A DNA stretch of 64,000 bases. Source: Spectribacter acetivorans (GTDB taxonomy: Bacteria; Pseudomonadota; Gammaproteobacteria; Nevskiales; Salinisphaeraceae). Made by a program: the position numbers and the translations under genes. The stretch lies in NCBI RefSeq assembly GCF_031846305.1, contig NZ_JAVRHY010000014.1, positions 13,044 to 77,043 of the forward strand, written 5' to 3'. The notes under the pieces are model-generated. The model made no database searches. It was not told the DNA's origin and worked only from the letters and a program-made list of their open reading frames with translations. Below, piece after piece: positions 8,721 to 17,998 of the stretch (its first letter is position 1; each line of letters opens with the position of its first letter).

Positions 8721-8797
8721 GTCGGCAACGGGTCCGGGGAAAACGGCGCGCAAGGATACCGCCTCGCCCGCCCTGCGGCACCCGCCGGACGGGTGGG

Positions 8798-9289
8798 TCA
8801 GGGGTAGATGTGGATGCGGGTGTCATCGGGCACCAGCGACCAGATCCGGTCCATGGCCTCGTTGGAGACGGCGATGCAGCCGTCGGTCCAGTCGCCGGAA
8901 CGCGGTTCGTCGTCGTAGCTGGGCTGGCCGTGGATCATGATGTTGCCGCCGGGGTCGCGGTCGTGACGCAGGGCCTCGCGCATGTCCCCGCTGTCCGGAT
9001 ACGAGATGTGCAGCGACTTGTAGAACAGGCTTTCCGGGTTGCGCCAGTCGATCAGATAGGCGCCCTCGGGGGTGCGTTCGTCGCCTTCCTGCCGCTTGTG
9101 GCCCTCCGGCTCGCCACCCAGCGCCACCGGGTAGCTGTGGATCGGCATGCCGTCGCGGTAGAGATAGAGCGTGCGTTCGCCCTTGAATACCACGACCAGA
9201 TCGACCGGCTCGTCCGCGGCCGAGGCGATCCCGGCGATCAGGACAAGCAGGGCCGGCAGCAGCCGGAAGACAGACAACGTTCGGAGCAT
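8798..9289 (-). CDS. L,D-transpeptidase (YkuD domain)
   Basis: A 163-residue exported enzyme with a signal peptide ending near ASAAD and a YkuD catalytic domain filling the rest. The active-site block is visible as NIMIHGQP then DWTDGCIAVSN, containing the conserved His and catalytic Cys. L,D-transpeptidases form 3-3 cross-links or attach proteins to peptidoglycan. There is no extra peptidoglycan-binding domain. It lies 4 nt upstream of the YrhK-type gene end, in the same direction, so the two are likely co-transcribed. Confidence 0.9.
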   Translation of the reverse strand: MLRTLSVFRLLPALLVLIAGIASAADEPVDLVVVFKGERTLYLYRDGMPIHSYPVALGGEPEGHKRQEGDERTPEGAYLIDWRNPESLFYKSLHISYPDSGDMREALRHDRDPGGNIMIHGQPSYDDEPRSGDWTDGCIAVSNEAMDRIWSLVPDDTRIHIYP

Positions 9290-9293
9290 GGGG

Positions 9294-9569
9294 TTACCAG
9301 TGGATCGCCTGTTTCTTGAAGCGATGCACGTACTGTTTGTTGAGAACGCGCAGGATACTACCGAACAGGTGAAATCCGCTGCCGATCACGAACAGCCAGA
9401 TCGCCAGGTCTTCCCGGGGCGGATAGAAGAACAGCCACGAGCCCACCAGGAACAGCAGATTGCCGAGGCCGAGCACGACGATGTGCGACCACTCGAAACG
9501 CTGGTGAACGCGGTACTCGACGTCGCTGGCCAGGGTGTCGAAACGGGAGTGCGGGGCGGTGTTGCTCAT
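9294..9569 (-). CDS. YrhK-like small membrane protein
   Basis: A 91-residue protein with two hydrophobic segments (about residues 30-46 and 55-72) separated by a short YPPREDL turn, and a charged end FKKQAIHW. The segment HIVVLGLGNLLFLVGS followed by FVIGSGFHLFGS matches the YrhK domain, a family without known function. ATG 9569 was chosen because the region further upstream is low in conserved sequence. It is probably the first gene of a pair with the L,D-transpeptidase. Confidence 0.7.
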   Translation of the reverse strand: MSNTAPHSRFDTLASDVEYRVHQRFEWSHIVVLGLGNLLFLVGSWLFFYPPREDLAIWLFVIGSGFHLFGSILRVLNKQYVHRFKKQAIHW

Positions 9570-9654
9570 GCGTTTGACCTCGCGGGATCGTTGCGGATGC
9601 TGCGATGCCGCAATGATACGATGCCGGTAAACGCATTCAAGAGCACGGACAGTC

Positions 9655-10680
9655 ATGACAACGAGCCACAGCACCGACGGCCGGCCGGTCACGGTGATCC
9701 GCGGCGACGGCATCGGGCCGGACATCGTCGATGCCACGCTGCGGGTGCTGGACCGGGTGGAAGCCGGGCTGGACTATCGCTTTCACGACGTCGGCCCCGC
9801 CGCGCTTGAAGCTGGCGACGAACTGATTCCGGCCGCCACGCTGGATTCCATCACCGAAACCGGCCTGGCGCTGAAGGGGCCGGTGACCACGCCCTCGGGC
9901 AAGGGCTACACCTCGGTCAACGTGGCGCTGCGCAAGCGCTTCGATCTCTATGCCAACGTCCGGCCGGTGGTGTCGCTGCCCGGCGTGGTCAGCCGCTACG
10001 AGAATCTCGACATCATCACCGTGCGCGAGAACACCGAGGGCATGTATTCCGGCGAAGGCCAGACGGTGAGCGAGGACGGCAGCCGCGCCGAAGCCCTGTC
10101 GGTAATCACCCGGGACGAGTCCGAACGCATTCTGCGGTTCGCCTTCGACCTGGCCCGCGAGCGCGGCCGGCGCAAGGTCACGCTGGCGCACAAGGCCAAC
10201 ATCATGAAGTCAACCTCCGGGCTGTTCCTGGAGGTGGGGCGTGACATCGCGCGCGAATATCCGGACCTGGAGCACGACGAGCGCATCGTCGACGCCTGCG
10301 CCATGCGCCTGGTGATGAACCCGGAAGATTTCGACGTGATCGTCACCACCAACCTGTTCGGCGACATCCTGTCGGACCTGTGCGCCGGGCTGGTGGGCGG
10401 CCTCGGTGTGGCGCCGGGCGCCAACATCGGTGATCGCTGCGCCATGTTCGAGGCGGTCCACGGCAGCGCCCCGGACATCGCCGGGCGGAACATCGCCAAC
10501 CCCACCTCGGTGATCCTGGCGGCAGCGCTGATGCTGGATCACGTTGGCGACAGCGAACGCGCCCAGCGCATCCGCACCGCCATCCGCGCGGTGATTGGCG
10601 AGCACGACCGGGTCACGCCCGATCTCGGCGGCGAGGGCACCACCGAAAGCTTTACCGACGCGGTGGTCGAGCGTCTGTAG
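9655..10680 (+). CDS. icd: isocitrate/isopropylmalate-type dehydrogenase, probably NAD-dependent isocitrate dehydrogenase
   Basis: A 341-residue member of the beta-decarboxylating dehydrogenases. The substrate-binding block TTPSGKGYTSVNVALRK followed by FDLYANVRP is typical of short NAD-dependent isocitrate dehydrogenases (similar to mitochondrial IDH3) rather than of LeuB. Other landmarks are ENTEGMYSG, the Lys in AHKANIMK, the metal-binding Asp segment TTNLFGDILSD, and VHGSAPDIAGRNIANP. In the nucleotide site, LMLDHVG carries the Asp usually found in NAD users. Homoisocitrate dehydrogenase is a less likely alternative. The stop abuts the stop of the convergent prmC with no intervening base. 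Confidence 0.85.
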   Translation: MTTSHSTDGRPVTVIRGDGIGPDIVDATLRVLDRVEAGLDYRFHDVGPAALEAGDELIPAATLDSITETGLALKGPVTTPSGKGYTSVNVALRKRFDLYANVRPVVSLPGVVSRYENLDIITVRENTEGMYSGEGQTVSEDGSRAEALSVITRDESERILRFAFDLARERGRRKVTLAHKANIMKSTSGLFLEVGRDIAREYPDLEHDERIVDACAMRLVMNPEDFDVIVTTNLFGDILSDLCAGLVGGLGVAPGANIGDRCAMFEAVHGSAPDIAGRNIANPTSVILAAALMLDHVGDSERAQRIRTAIRAVIGEHDRVTPDLGGEGTTESFTDAVVERL

Positions 10681-11553
10681 CTACCGCACCTGTCGGGTCA
10701 TGCCCAGCGTGACCCGCGGCCGGTCGCCCAGGTCCTGGTCGGTGCGCACGTCGCGAAAGCCGCAGCGGCCGAGAACATGGCGCGCGAAGAATCCCTGATC
10801 CGGCCCGTGCTCGAGCACCAGCCAGCCGCCGGGCACGAGATACGCCGCCGCGCCTTCGGCCAGCCGGCGCAGGCAGCTGCAGCCGTTGTCGTCGGCCACC
10901 AGCGCCGCGCGCGGCTCGTGGGTGAGCGCGGTCAGATGCGGGTCGTCCTCGGCCACATAGGGCGGGTTGGACACGATCATGTCGAACCGCGTGTCGCCCA
11001 GGGCCGCAAACCAGTCGCCCTCGGCGAAGTCGATATTATCCAGCGCCAGCCGCTCGGCATTGTGGGTCGCCACGGCCAGGGCATCGCGACTGGCGTCCGT
11101 CGCCAGCACCCGGCAGTTCGGTCGTTCCCGCGCGATGGCCAGGGCGATGGCGCCACTGCCGGTGCCCAGATCGGCCACCGTCGCCGGTTGATCCGTCGGC
11201 AACAGTGACAGGGCCGTTTCCACCAGTGTTTCCGTATCGGGGCGGGGCACCAGCACGCGGGCATCCACCGCCAGGTCCAGCGACCAGAAACCCCAGGTGC
11301 CGACGAGGTAGGCCACCGGCTCGCCGGCTCGGCGCCGTTCCACCAGCGCCTCGAAGGCGGCGCGTTTGGCGGGCGCGACCGCATTGCCGCCGTGGGCAAA
11401 CAGGAAGCTGCGGGGCTTGTCCAGCACATGTGCCAGCAGCAGGCCGGCGTCCAGCTCCGGGGTATCGCTGACGCGATGCAGCCGGGCGGTGGCGCGGGTC
11501 AGCACCTGGCGGATGCGATCCGCGGCGTCGGTCTGATCGAGGACAGTCGGCAT
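10681..11553 (-). CDS. prmC: release factor glutamine methyltransferase PrmC
   Basis: S-adenosylmethionine-dependent enzyme that methylates the Gln of the GGQ motif in release factors. The 290-residue product has the N-terminal helical domain (residues 1-75), the SAM-binding motif ADLGTGSGAIAL, and the diagnostic NPPY catalytic motif in DMIVSNPPYV. The start MPTVLDQTDAAD at 11553 is preferred, because the open frame upstream runs over the prfA end region without conserved sequence. It lies directly downstream of its own substrate gene, prfA, within hemA-prfA-prmC. Confidence 0.94.
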   Translation of the reverse strand: MPTVLDQTDAADRIRQVLTRATARLHRVSDTPELDAGLLLAHVLDKPRSFLFAHGGNAVAPAKRAAFEALVERRRAGEPVAYLVGTWGFWSLDLAVDARVLVPRPDTETLVETALSLLPTDQPATVADLGTGSGAIALAIARERPNCRVLATDASRDALAVATHNAERLALDNIDFAEGDWFAALGDTRFDMIVSNPPYVAEDDPHLTALTHEPRAALVADDNGCSCLRRLAEGAAAYLVPGGWLVLEHGPDQGFFARHVLGRCGFRDVRTDQDLGDRPRVTLGMTRQVR

Positions 11554-11572
11554 CACGGACCGGCGGCCGCCG

Positions 11573-12657
<1,085 letters not shown>

Positions 12658-12661
<4 letters not shown>

Positions 12662-13917
12662 TCCTCGTCGGGCAGATCGAACAGGCGGCGTGCCTGTTCC
12701 AGAAGCTGTTGCTGTTCCTGACCCCGCGCCCGGCGCAGGGCGGCCGTGGGTTCGTGCATCAGCTTGTTGGTGAGCGTGTTGGCCAGGTACTGCATGACCT
12801 CGTCCGGGCTCTGGTCCTGGGCCAGCATGCGGCGGGCTCTCGCCAGCACGGCCTCGCGCTGTTGTTCGGCGCGGTGGCGCAACTGGCTGATGGTGTCGAC
12901 GGCGCGGCGGGAATCCATCCAGGCCACGAACTCGTCGATGCGTTCGTCGATCATGCCGTCCGCCACCAGCGCGGCGCTGTGGCGGGACCGCAGGTTGTCG
13001 CGGATCACGCCCTGCAGGTCGTCCACCGAATACAGGTACACGTCCTCGAGGCTGCCGGCGGCGGGATCGATGTCGCGGGGCACGGCCAGATCCAGCATGA
13101 AGATCGGCTGCCGCCGGCGCTTGCGGACGGAGTCGCGCACGTTCGCCAGTGACACCACGTGGTTCGGGGCCGCGGTGGAGGTCACCACCATGTCCGCTTC
13201 TGCCAGATGCGCGGCCACGTCGCTCAGCGGAATGGCGTAGCCGGTGAAACGCTCGGCCAGGGCCTGGGCGCGGTCGAGGCTGCGGTTGGCGAAGATCATG
13301 CGCTGCACGCCGGCGTCGGCCAGATGGCGCGCGGTCAGTTCGATGGTATCTCCGGCGCCGATCAGCATGGCGGTGGTCTCGTTGAACTCGGCGAATATCT
13401 GCCGGGCCAGGCTGACCCCGGCATAGGCGACCGACACCGGATTGGCGCCGATATCGGTTTCGCTGCGCACGCTCTTGGCCACCGCAAAGCTGTGCTCGAA
13501 CAGCCGGGTGAGCAGCGGCCCGGCGGTGGTGGCGGCCTGGGCCTGGCGGAAGGCTTCCTTCATCTGCCCCAGAATCTGCGGCTCGCCCAGAATCATGGAA
13601 TCCAGTCCCGCGGCCACCCGCAGGGCGTGGCGGATGCTGTCGCGGTCGCGGTAGACATAGAAATGCGGCGCCAGGCCGGCGGCATCCAGCCCCCGCTGAT
13701 CACACAGCCAGTGGCGCAGGCGCTGGTCATCGGGCGTCTTGCCGGCGGCGTATAACTCGGTACGGTTGCAGGTGGACACGATCGCCCCCTCGGCCACGCC
13801 CGGCAGTTCGGCCAGGCGCGACAGGGCGGGCCCGCACTGGTCGATCGGGAACGCCAGGGTCTCCCGCACCGCCAGCGGCGCGGTGTTGTGATTGAGTCCG
13901 ACCGTGATCAGCGTCAT
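12658..13917 (-). CDS. hemA: glutamyl-tRNA reductase
   Basis: First enzyme of the C5 pathway to 5-aminolevulinate, reducing glutamyl-tRNA to glutamate-1-semialdehyde with NADPH. The 419-residue protein carries the N-terminal GLNHNTAPLAVRE signature, the active-site Cys in VSTCNRTELY, the conserved GLDSMILGEPQILGQ segment, the NADP-binding core around MLIGAGDTIELTARHL, and a C-terminal dimerisation helix. It heads hemA-prfA-prmC, the standard gammaproteobacterial order, and is divergent from the TPR lipoprotein gene. Confidence 0.96.
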
Positions 13918-13983
13918 CCCGCTATTCTATCGTGCCACCGGCAGCCACCGATGCGGTTGTGGCCGGATTTTCGACAATCGCGT

Positions 13984-13989
13984 TATAGT
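13984..13989 (+). promoter_or_regulatory. possible -10 element for the TPR lipoprotein-lolB operon
   Basis: TATAGT lies about 30 nt before the TTG start at 14020, in the divergent hemA/TPR gap. No good -35 box is seen at 16-18 bp; TTGTGG occurs 21 bp upstream. It supports a short leader and therefore the TTG start. Confidence 0.4.
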
Positions 13990-14019
13990 CGGGCGTCGAA
14001 CTCGCGACGGCCGAATCTC

Positions 14020-15723
14020 TTGCGCAATCTTTTCAGTCTGCTCGCGGCCGGTCTGGCCGCGGGGCTTGCCGCCTGTGCCATGCAGGCGCCCCCGGGGAGT
14101 CATCCCAGCGTGGATGCCGATGCCGCGAAGGCGCCCGATGCAAGCGTGGAACTGCAGTACCACGTGCTGGCCGGCGAATGGGCGGTGCAGCGCGGCGAGC
14201 GCCGGGCGGCGGCCGAGAATTATGTCGAGGCACTGCGCTATTCCGACGATCCGGCGCTGGCCGAGCGCGCCACCCGCATCGCCGTATTCGCCGATGCGCC
14301 GGAACTGGCGTACCGGGCCGCCCAGGCCTGGGCGCAACGCTCACCCGATGACGATAACGCCTACAAGACGGCCGCCCGGCTGGCCCTGACACAGGGCGAC
14401 GCGGCACGGCTCGATCGCTACGTGCAACGTCTGATGGCCGCCGATGCCGAGCAGCCGGACGTGGCGCTGCGCGGCCTGGTGGAGGTGCTCAGCGGCGAGC
14501 CGTCGCAGGCCGATCTGGCCCTGTCGACGATGGAGGAGCAGGTCGCCGAGCATGACGATCTGGCCGAGGCCCATTACGCCAGGGCCCTGCTGGCCCTGCG
14601 CTACGAGCGGCTCGAAGCGGCCCGGCAAAGCGCCACGCGGGCGCTTGCCCTGCGGCCCGACTGGAGCGAGGCGGTGATGCTCCATGCCGGCGTGCTGGTG
14701 CGCCAGGGTGACGTGGATGCCGCGCGCGCGCAAATCGACCGCCTGGACGGCACCAGCGGGGAGCGCGCCGAATACCGCATCGCATTCGCCCGCATGCTGG
14801 TGGACAGCGACCAGAACGCAGCGGCCGCGGATGCCTTCGAGTGGGCCCTGGAGATCGATCCCGATGACGTGGATGCCCGCTTCGGCCTGGGCGTGCTGGC
14901 CCTGACGCTGGAACAGTGGCAGCGCGCCGAACAGGCATTCGAACAGCTCTACGAAGCTGGCAACCGGGCTGATGACGCCGCCTACTATCGCGCCAGTGCC
15001 GCCGAATCACAGGACGACTACACCGAGGCCCGGCGCTGGTACCAGCGGGTGGCCGGCGGCAGCCATGCGTTCGACGCCAAGCTGCGCGCGGCCCGGATGC
15101 GTTATCTGACGGGTGATCTCGCGGCGGCACGGACCGAATTGCGCACGCTGCGCCGCGACAATCCCGATCTCGCCGAGCGCCTGTTCCTGGCCGAAGGCGA
15201 ACTGCTGTACGAGGCCCGACGCTTCGACGACGCCCTGGCGATGTATGACCGGGCGCTGACGCAGCATCCGGGTGACACCGATCTGCTGTACGGACGCTCG
15301 CTGGCGCTCGAGCGCCTCGGACGCATCGATGAAGCCGCCGCGGATCTGCGACAGTCGCTGGCCGAGGAACCGGATGATCCGCGGGCCCTGAATGCACTGG
15401 GTTATCTGCTCACCAATCACACCGATCGGCACCAGGAGGCCCTGGGCTACATCGAGCGGGCGCTGGAGGCCGAGCCCGATGACGCCGCCATCATCGACAG
15501 CATGGGCTGGGTGCAGTATCGCCTCGGCAATCTGGAGAAGGCCCGGGACTACCTCGAGCGCGCCCATGAGCGATTCCCCGATCCGGAAGTCGCCGCCCAC
15601 CTGGGCGAAGTCCTCTGGCAGCTTGGCAAGCGGGACCGGGCGCGCGAGGTGTGGCAGGAAGCCCTGTCCGAGGCCCCGAATCACCCCGTGCTCAACGAGA
15701 CCATCGAACGGCTGACGCCATGA
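14020..15723 (+). CDS. TPR-repeat lipoprotein upstream of lolB
   Basis: A 567-residue lipoprotein composed almost wholly of tetratricopeptide repeats. The start is taken as TTG 14020, because it gives a short lipoprotein signal (LRNLFSLLAAGLAAGLAAC) with a lipobox Cys at residue 19; an ATG at 13951 would put an Arg-rich stretch before it. Repeats are visible from about residue 45, and the last ones (ALNALGYLLTNHTDRHQEAL, then MGWVQYRLGNLEKARDYLER) match the conserved TPR protein found before lolB in many gammaproteobacteria. Its exact role is not known to me. It ends in an ATGA overlap with lolB. Confidence 0.8.
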   Translation: MRNLFSLLAAGLAAGLAACAMQAPPGSHPSVDADAAKAPDASVELQYHVLAGEWAVQRGERRAAAENYVEALRYSDDPALAERATRIAVFADAPELAYRAAQAWAQRSPDDDNAYKTAARLALTQGDAARLDRYVQRLMAADAEQPDVALRGLVEVLSGEPSQADLALSTMEEQVAEHDDLAEAHYARALLALRYERLEAARQSATRALALRPDWSEAVMLHAGVLVRQGDVDAARAQIDRLDGTSGERAEYRIAFARMLVDSDQNAAAADAFEWALEIDPDDVDARFGLGVLALTLEQWQRAEQAFEQLYEAGNRADDAAYYRASAAESQDDYTEARRWYQRVAGGSHAFDAKLRAARMRYLTGDLAAARTELRTLRRDNPDLAERLFLAEGELLYEARRFDDALAMYDRALTQHPGDTDLLYGRSLALERLGRIDEAAADLRQSLAEEPDDPRALNALGYLLTNHTDRHQEALGYIERALEAEPDDAAIIDSMGWVQYRLGNLEKARDYLERAHERFPDPEVAAHLGEVLWQLGKRDRAREVWQEALSEAPNHPVLNETIERLTP

Positions 15724-16367
15724 TTGGCCGCGGCCATGCCCGCTGGCTGGTGATGATGGCGCTTGTCGGTCTGCAGGGCTGCGCCATCATCGGCACCCCC
15801 GCCCAGCGCGATCCCGGCGTGGCCGATCCGGCCGCGTGGGAAACCCGGCAGGAGCGGCTGGCCGAGCTGGACGGCTGGTCCCTGCAGGGGCGCGCGGCCA
15901 CCGGCAAGCTGCTGGGCTGGACCGGCAATCTCAGCTGGCGCCAGCGCGCGGAGGAATTCCGCATCCGTCTGGCAGGACCGCTGGGTGCCGGGGGATTTCG
16001 CGCCGACGGCACCCTGGAGCGCGTGCGCATTCGCACCCGGGAAGAAACCTTTAACACTGAAATGCCGGAAGCGTTGGTGGAGGAAATCCTGGGCTGGCGT
16101 TTTCCGCTGACCGGCCTGCGCTACTGGGCCCTGGGCCTGCCGGAGCCGGGCAAGCCCGCCAAGCTGACGGTTGACGACAACGGCCTGCTGATCGGCATGG
16201 AACAGGCCGGCTGGCGGCTGGATTTCCCGGCGTATGAGGCCCATGACGGGCTGGCCCTGCCCAAGCGCATCACCCTCACCGACGACGAACACACCATTCA
16301 GCTGGTGGTGGACCGATGGTTCGATCTGAGCGGCGCCGAAATTGAATCGGCGTCGGGAGAATCATAG
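15720..16367 (+). CDS. lolB: outer membrane lipoprotein receptor LolB
   Basis: LolB takes lipoproteins from periplasmic LolA and inserts them into the inner leaflet of the outer membrane. The 215-residue product has a lipoprotein signal with lipobox LVGLQGC and the family opening WSLQGRAATG, then NLSWRQRAEEFRIRLAGPLG and the LPEPGK segment. Its start overlaps the preceding TPR gene (ATGA). In most gammaproteobacteria ispE follows lolB; here the next features are a degenerate tRNA-Gln and tRNA-Gln, so ispE must lie elsewhere. Confidence 0.92.
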   Translation: MIGRGHARWLVMMALVGLQGCAIIGTPAQRDPGVADPAAWETRQERLAELDGWSLQGRAATGKLLGWTGNLSWRQRAEEFRIRLAGPLGAGGFRADGTLERVRIRTREETFNTEMPEALVEEILGWRFPLTGLRYWALGLPEPGKPAKLTVDDNGLLIGMEQAGWRLDFPAYEAHDGLALPKRITLTDDEHTIQLVVDRWFDLSGAEIESASGES

Positions 16368-16418
16368 AATTCGCGCCATTCCGGCCCCGGACCTCCGGCA
16401 CAACATGCCGTACCGACG

Positions 16419-16452
16419 AGGTCGACCGGGTACAATTCGACACAGCGATTTC
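16419..16452 (+). promoter_or_regulatory. upstream copy of a duplicated tRNA-Gln promoter region
   Basis: The bases GTCGACCGGGTACAATTCGAC followed by a short T-containing run recur almost exactly at 16709-16742, directly before the intact tRNA-Gln. Each copy has TACAAT (16431-16436 and 16721-16726) about 16 nt before the tRNA start, well placed for a -10 box. No convincing -35 hexamer is visible. The duplication means the degenerate upstream tRNA copy may still be transcribed. Confidence 0.5.
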
Positions 16453-16699
16453 TGGGACGTAGCAAAGCGGTAAGGCAACGACGTCTTCAATAGACAACCG
16501 ATCCCGTGATGCGCAGGTTCGATAAACAAGCGCACGGACGCGCTTGTTGACAGCGGCGCCCGGCGCCGCTGGCCCGCAGGGCGAGGGACAGGAAAGTCCC
16601 GAGCATAAGAAATTGCAGGGACGCAATTTCTAACAGTGCCGTGTAAGCGGCACTGGCCCGAAGGGTGAGCGCCAGGATGGCCGGAATAATCCTGCCGCC
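16453..16699 (+). pseudogene. degenerate tRNA-Gln copy split in its T-loop by a hairpin element
   Basis: Bases 16453-16522 align with the intact tRNA-Gln from acceptor to T-arm (TGGGACGTAGCAAAGCGGTAA, later GATCCCGTGATGCGCAGGTTCGA). The anticodon arm is changed: the left strand is replaced by a 19-nt piece able to form GTCT-tcaat-AGAC. The T-arm is interrupted after GCAGGTTCGA and resumes at 16689 as ATCCTGCCGCC, the right half of the T-arm and start of the acceptor. The acceptor ends no longer pair well. It cannot give a functional tRNA-Gln, but the halves are still in order around the insert. Confidence 0.75.
16523..16688 (+). repeat. tandem pair of triple-hairpin elements (T-loop insertion)
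   Basis: Two units of about 83 nt with the same architecture but different stem sequences. Unit 1: AACAAGCGC/GCGCTTGTT with loop ACGGAC (16525-16548), CAGCGGCG/CGCCGCTG (16551-16571), GCCC-GCA-GGGC, then GGGAC/GTCCC with loop AGGAAA (16585-16600). Unit 2: AGAAATTGC/GCAATTTCT with loop AGGGAC (16608-16631), CAGTGCCG/CGGCACTG with loop TGTAAG (16634-16655), CCC-GAA-GGG, then GCC/GGC with loop AGGAT (16671-16681). Stems vary while pairing and loops are kept, which points to conserved structure. The same design occurs on the other strand at 20629-20707 and 20806-20959. Confidence 0.75.
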
Positions 16700-16742
16700 G
16701 GCTGGATGAGATCGACCGGGTACAATTCGACAACGCGATTTC

Positions 16743-16817
16743 TGGGGCGTAGCCAAGCGGTAAGGCAACGGGTTTTGATCCCGTGATGCGCAGGTTCGAA
16801 TCCTGCCGCCCCAACCA
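16743..16817 (+). tRNA. tRNA-Gln (anticodon TTG)
   Basis: A complete cloverleaf: acceptor TGGGGCG pairs with CGCCCCA, the anticodon stem ACGGG/CCCGT encloses the loop TTTTGAT with anticodon TTG, and the T-arm is GCAGG-TTCGAAT-CCTGC. CCA is encoded (16815-16817). It reads Gln CAA/CAG codons. It lies just upstream of prs, a common position in gammaproteobacteria. A degenerate copy with its own promoter duplicate lies 290 nt upstream. Confidence 0.95.
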
Positions 16818-16869
16818 AACAAACCACCACCCAACCACAAAGACCCCTCAACCAATGACAGGTAACAGA

Positions 16870-17823
16870 ATGGCGGACTCCAGGTTGATGGTCTTTACCG
16901 GCAACGCGAATCCGGTGCTGGCGCGGGATGTGGCCGGGTATCTGAAGGTGCCGGTGGGCAAGGCCTCGGTCGGCAAGTTCTCGGACGGCGAAGTGATGGT
17001 CGAGATCGAGGAAAATGTCCGCGGTCGCGACGTGTTCGTGGTCCAGCCGACCTGCCAGCCCACCAACGACAACCTGATGGAGCTGCTGATGCTCATCGAC
17101 GCCCTGCACCGGGCGTCGGCGGGCCGCATCACGGCGGTGGTGCCCTATTACGGCTACGCGCGGCAGGATCGGCGGCCGCGTTCGGCGCGGGTGCCGATCT
17201 CGGCCAAGGTGGTGGCGAGCATGCTCGGTTCGGTGGGTACCGACCGCGTGCTCACCGTGGATCTGCACGCCGACCAGATCCAGGGCTTTTTCGACATGCC
17301 GGTGGACAACATCTATGCCTCGCCGATCCTGCTGGGCGACCTGTGGCGGCGCAAGAACGACAAGCTGATCGTGGTATCGCCGGACGTCGGCGGCGTGGTG
17401 CGGGCCCGGGCCCTGGCCAAGCGGCTGGATGATGCCGACCTGGCGATCATCGACAAGCGGCGCCCGCGGGCCAACGAATCCAAGGTGATGAACATCATCG
17501 GCGACGTGGCCGGCAAGCAGTGCATCATCGTGGATGACCTGGTCGATACCGCGGGCACGCTGTGCCAGGCCGCCGGGGCCCTCAAGGACGCCGGCGCGGA
17601 AAGTGTCCACGCCTATATCACCCACCCGGTGCTGTCGGGGCGGGCGGTGAGCAATATTTCCGAGTCGGTGCTGGACGAACTGGTGGTCACCGACACCATT
17701 CCGTTGTCGGAAGAGGCGGTGGCCTGCGATCGCATTCGCCAGCTGCCGATCGCGGCCCTGCTGGCCGAAACCATCCGCCGCGTCAGCAACGAGGAATCGG
17801 TCAGCACGCTGTACGTGGACTAG
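16870..17823 (+). CDS. prs: ribose-phosphate pyrophosphokinase
   Basis: Makes PRPP from ribose-5-phosphate and ATP for nucleotide, His and Trp synthesis. The 317-residue protein begins MADSRLMVFTGNANP, the usual PRPP synthetase N-terminus, and has the VVPYYGYARQDRR loop, the VDLHADQIQGFF segment, and the PRPP-binding motif IIVDDLVDTAGTL. ATG 16870 is chosen over ATG 16855, because AGG 7-9 nt before it can act as a ribosome site and the earlier start adds five residues not typical of the family. It follows tRNA-Gln and precedes rplY, as expected. Confidence 0.95.
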   Translation: MADSRLMVFTGNANPVLARDVAGYLKVPVGKASVGKFSDGEVMVEIEENVRGRDVFVVQPTCQPTNDNLMELLMLIDALHRASAGRITAVVPYYGYARQDRRPRSARVPISAKVVASMLGSVGTDRVLTVDLHADQIQGFFDMPVDNIYASPILLGDLWRRKNDKLIVVSPDVGGVVRARALAKRLDDADLAIIDKRRPRANESKVMNIIGDVAGKQCIIVDDLVDTAGTLCQAAGALKDAGAESVHAYITHPVLSGRAVSNISESVLDELVVTDTIPLSEEAVACDRIRQLPIAALLAETIRRVSNEESVSTLYVD

Positions 17824-17872
17824 GTGCGGATAAATCGCGGGTTGACCCCTCACATTTCTTTGCGATAGCCGC

Positions 17873-17878
17873 TATAAT
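17873..17878 (+). promoter_or_regulatory. likely -10 box upstream of rplY
   Basis: A consensus TATAAT sits about 120 nt before rplY. A TTGACC at 17842-17847 is 25 bp away, too far for a normal -35; no better -35 is evident. A GGGCC-TTTT-GCCC hairpin-like stretch follows near 17955 in the leader. Confidence 0.4.
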
Positions 17879-17998
17879 GCTCGGCCTTTTGCGGGGCGGT
17901 CCGACCGTCCACCGCGACATTTCCCGTTTCAATCCGTTCATAAATGAGGCTGACGGGCCTTTTGCCCGCGCCCAGGACGACCCGGAGCCGACGCTGCC

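Noticed and set aside
10675..10686. Directly abutting stop codons of icd and prmC as a sign of assembly error
   Set aside because: Both proteins end normally and convergent genes without a gap are plausible in this dense genome.
16453..16525. A second functional tRNA-Gln
   Set aside because: The anticodon stem lacks its left strand, the T-arm is cut by 166 nt, and the acceptor ends do not pair.
16362..17853. Long minus-strand frame covering tRNA-Gln and prs
   Set aside because: It is antisense to prs, a certain gene, and part of it translates the tRNA and hairpin region.
17842..17878. A full sigma-70 promoter TTGACC...TATAAT before rplY
   Set aside because: The 25-bp spacing is too long; only the -10 box is reported.
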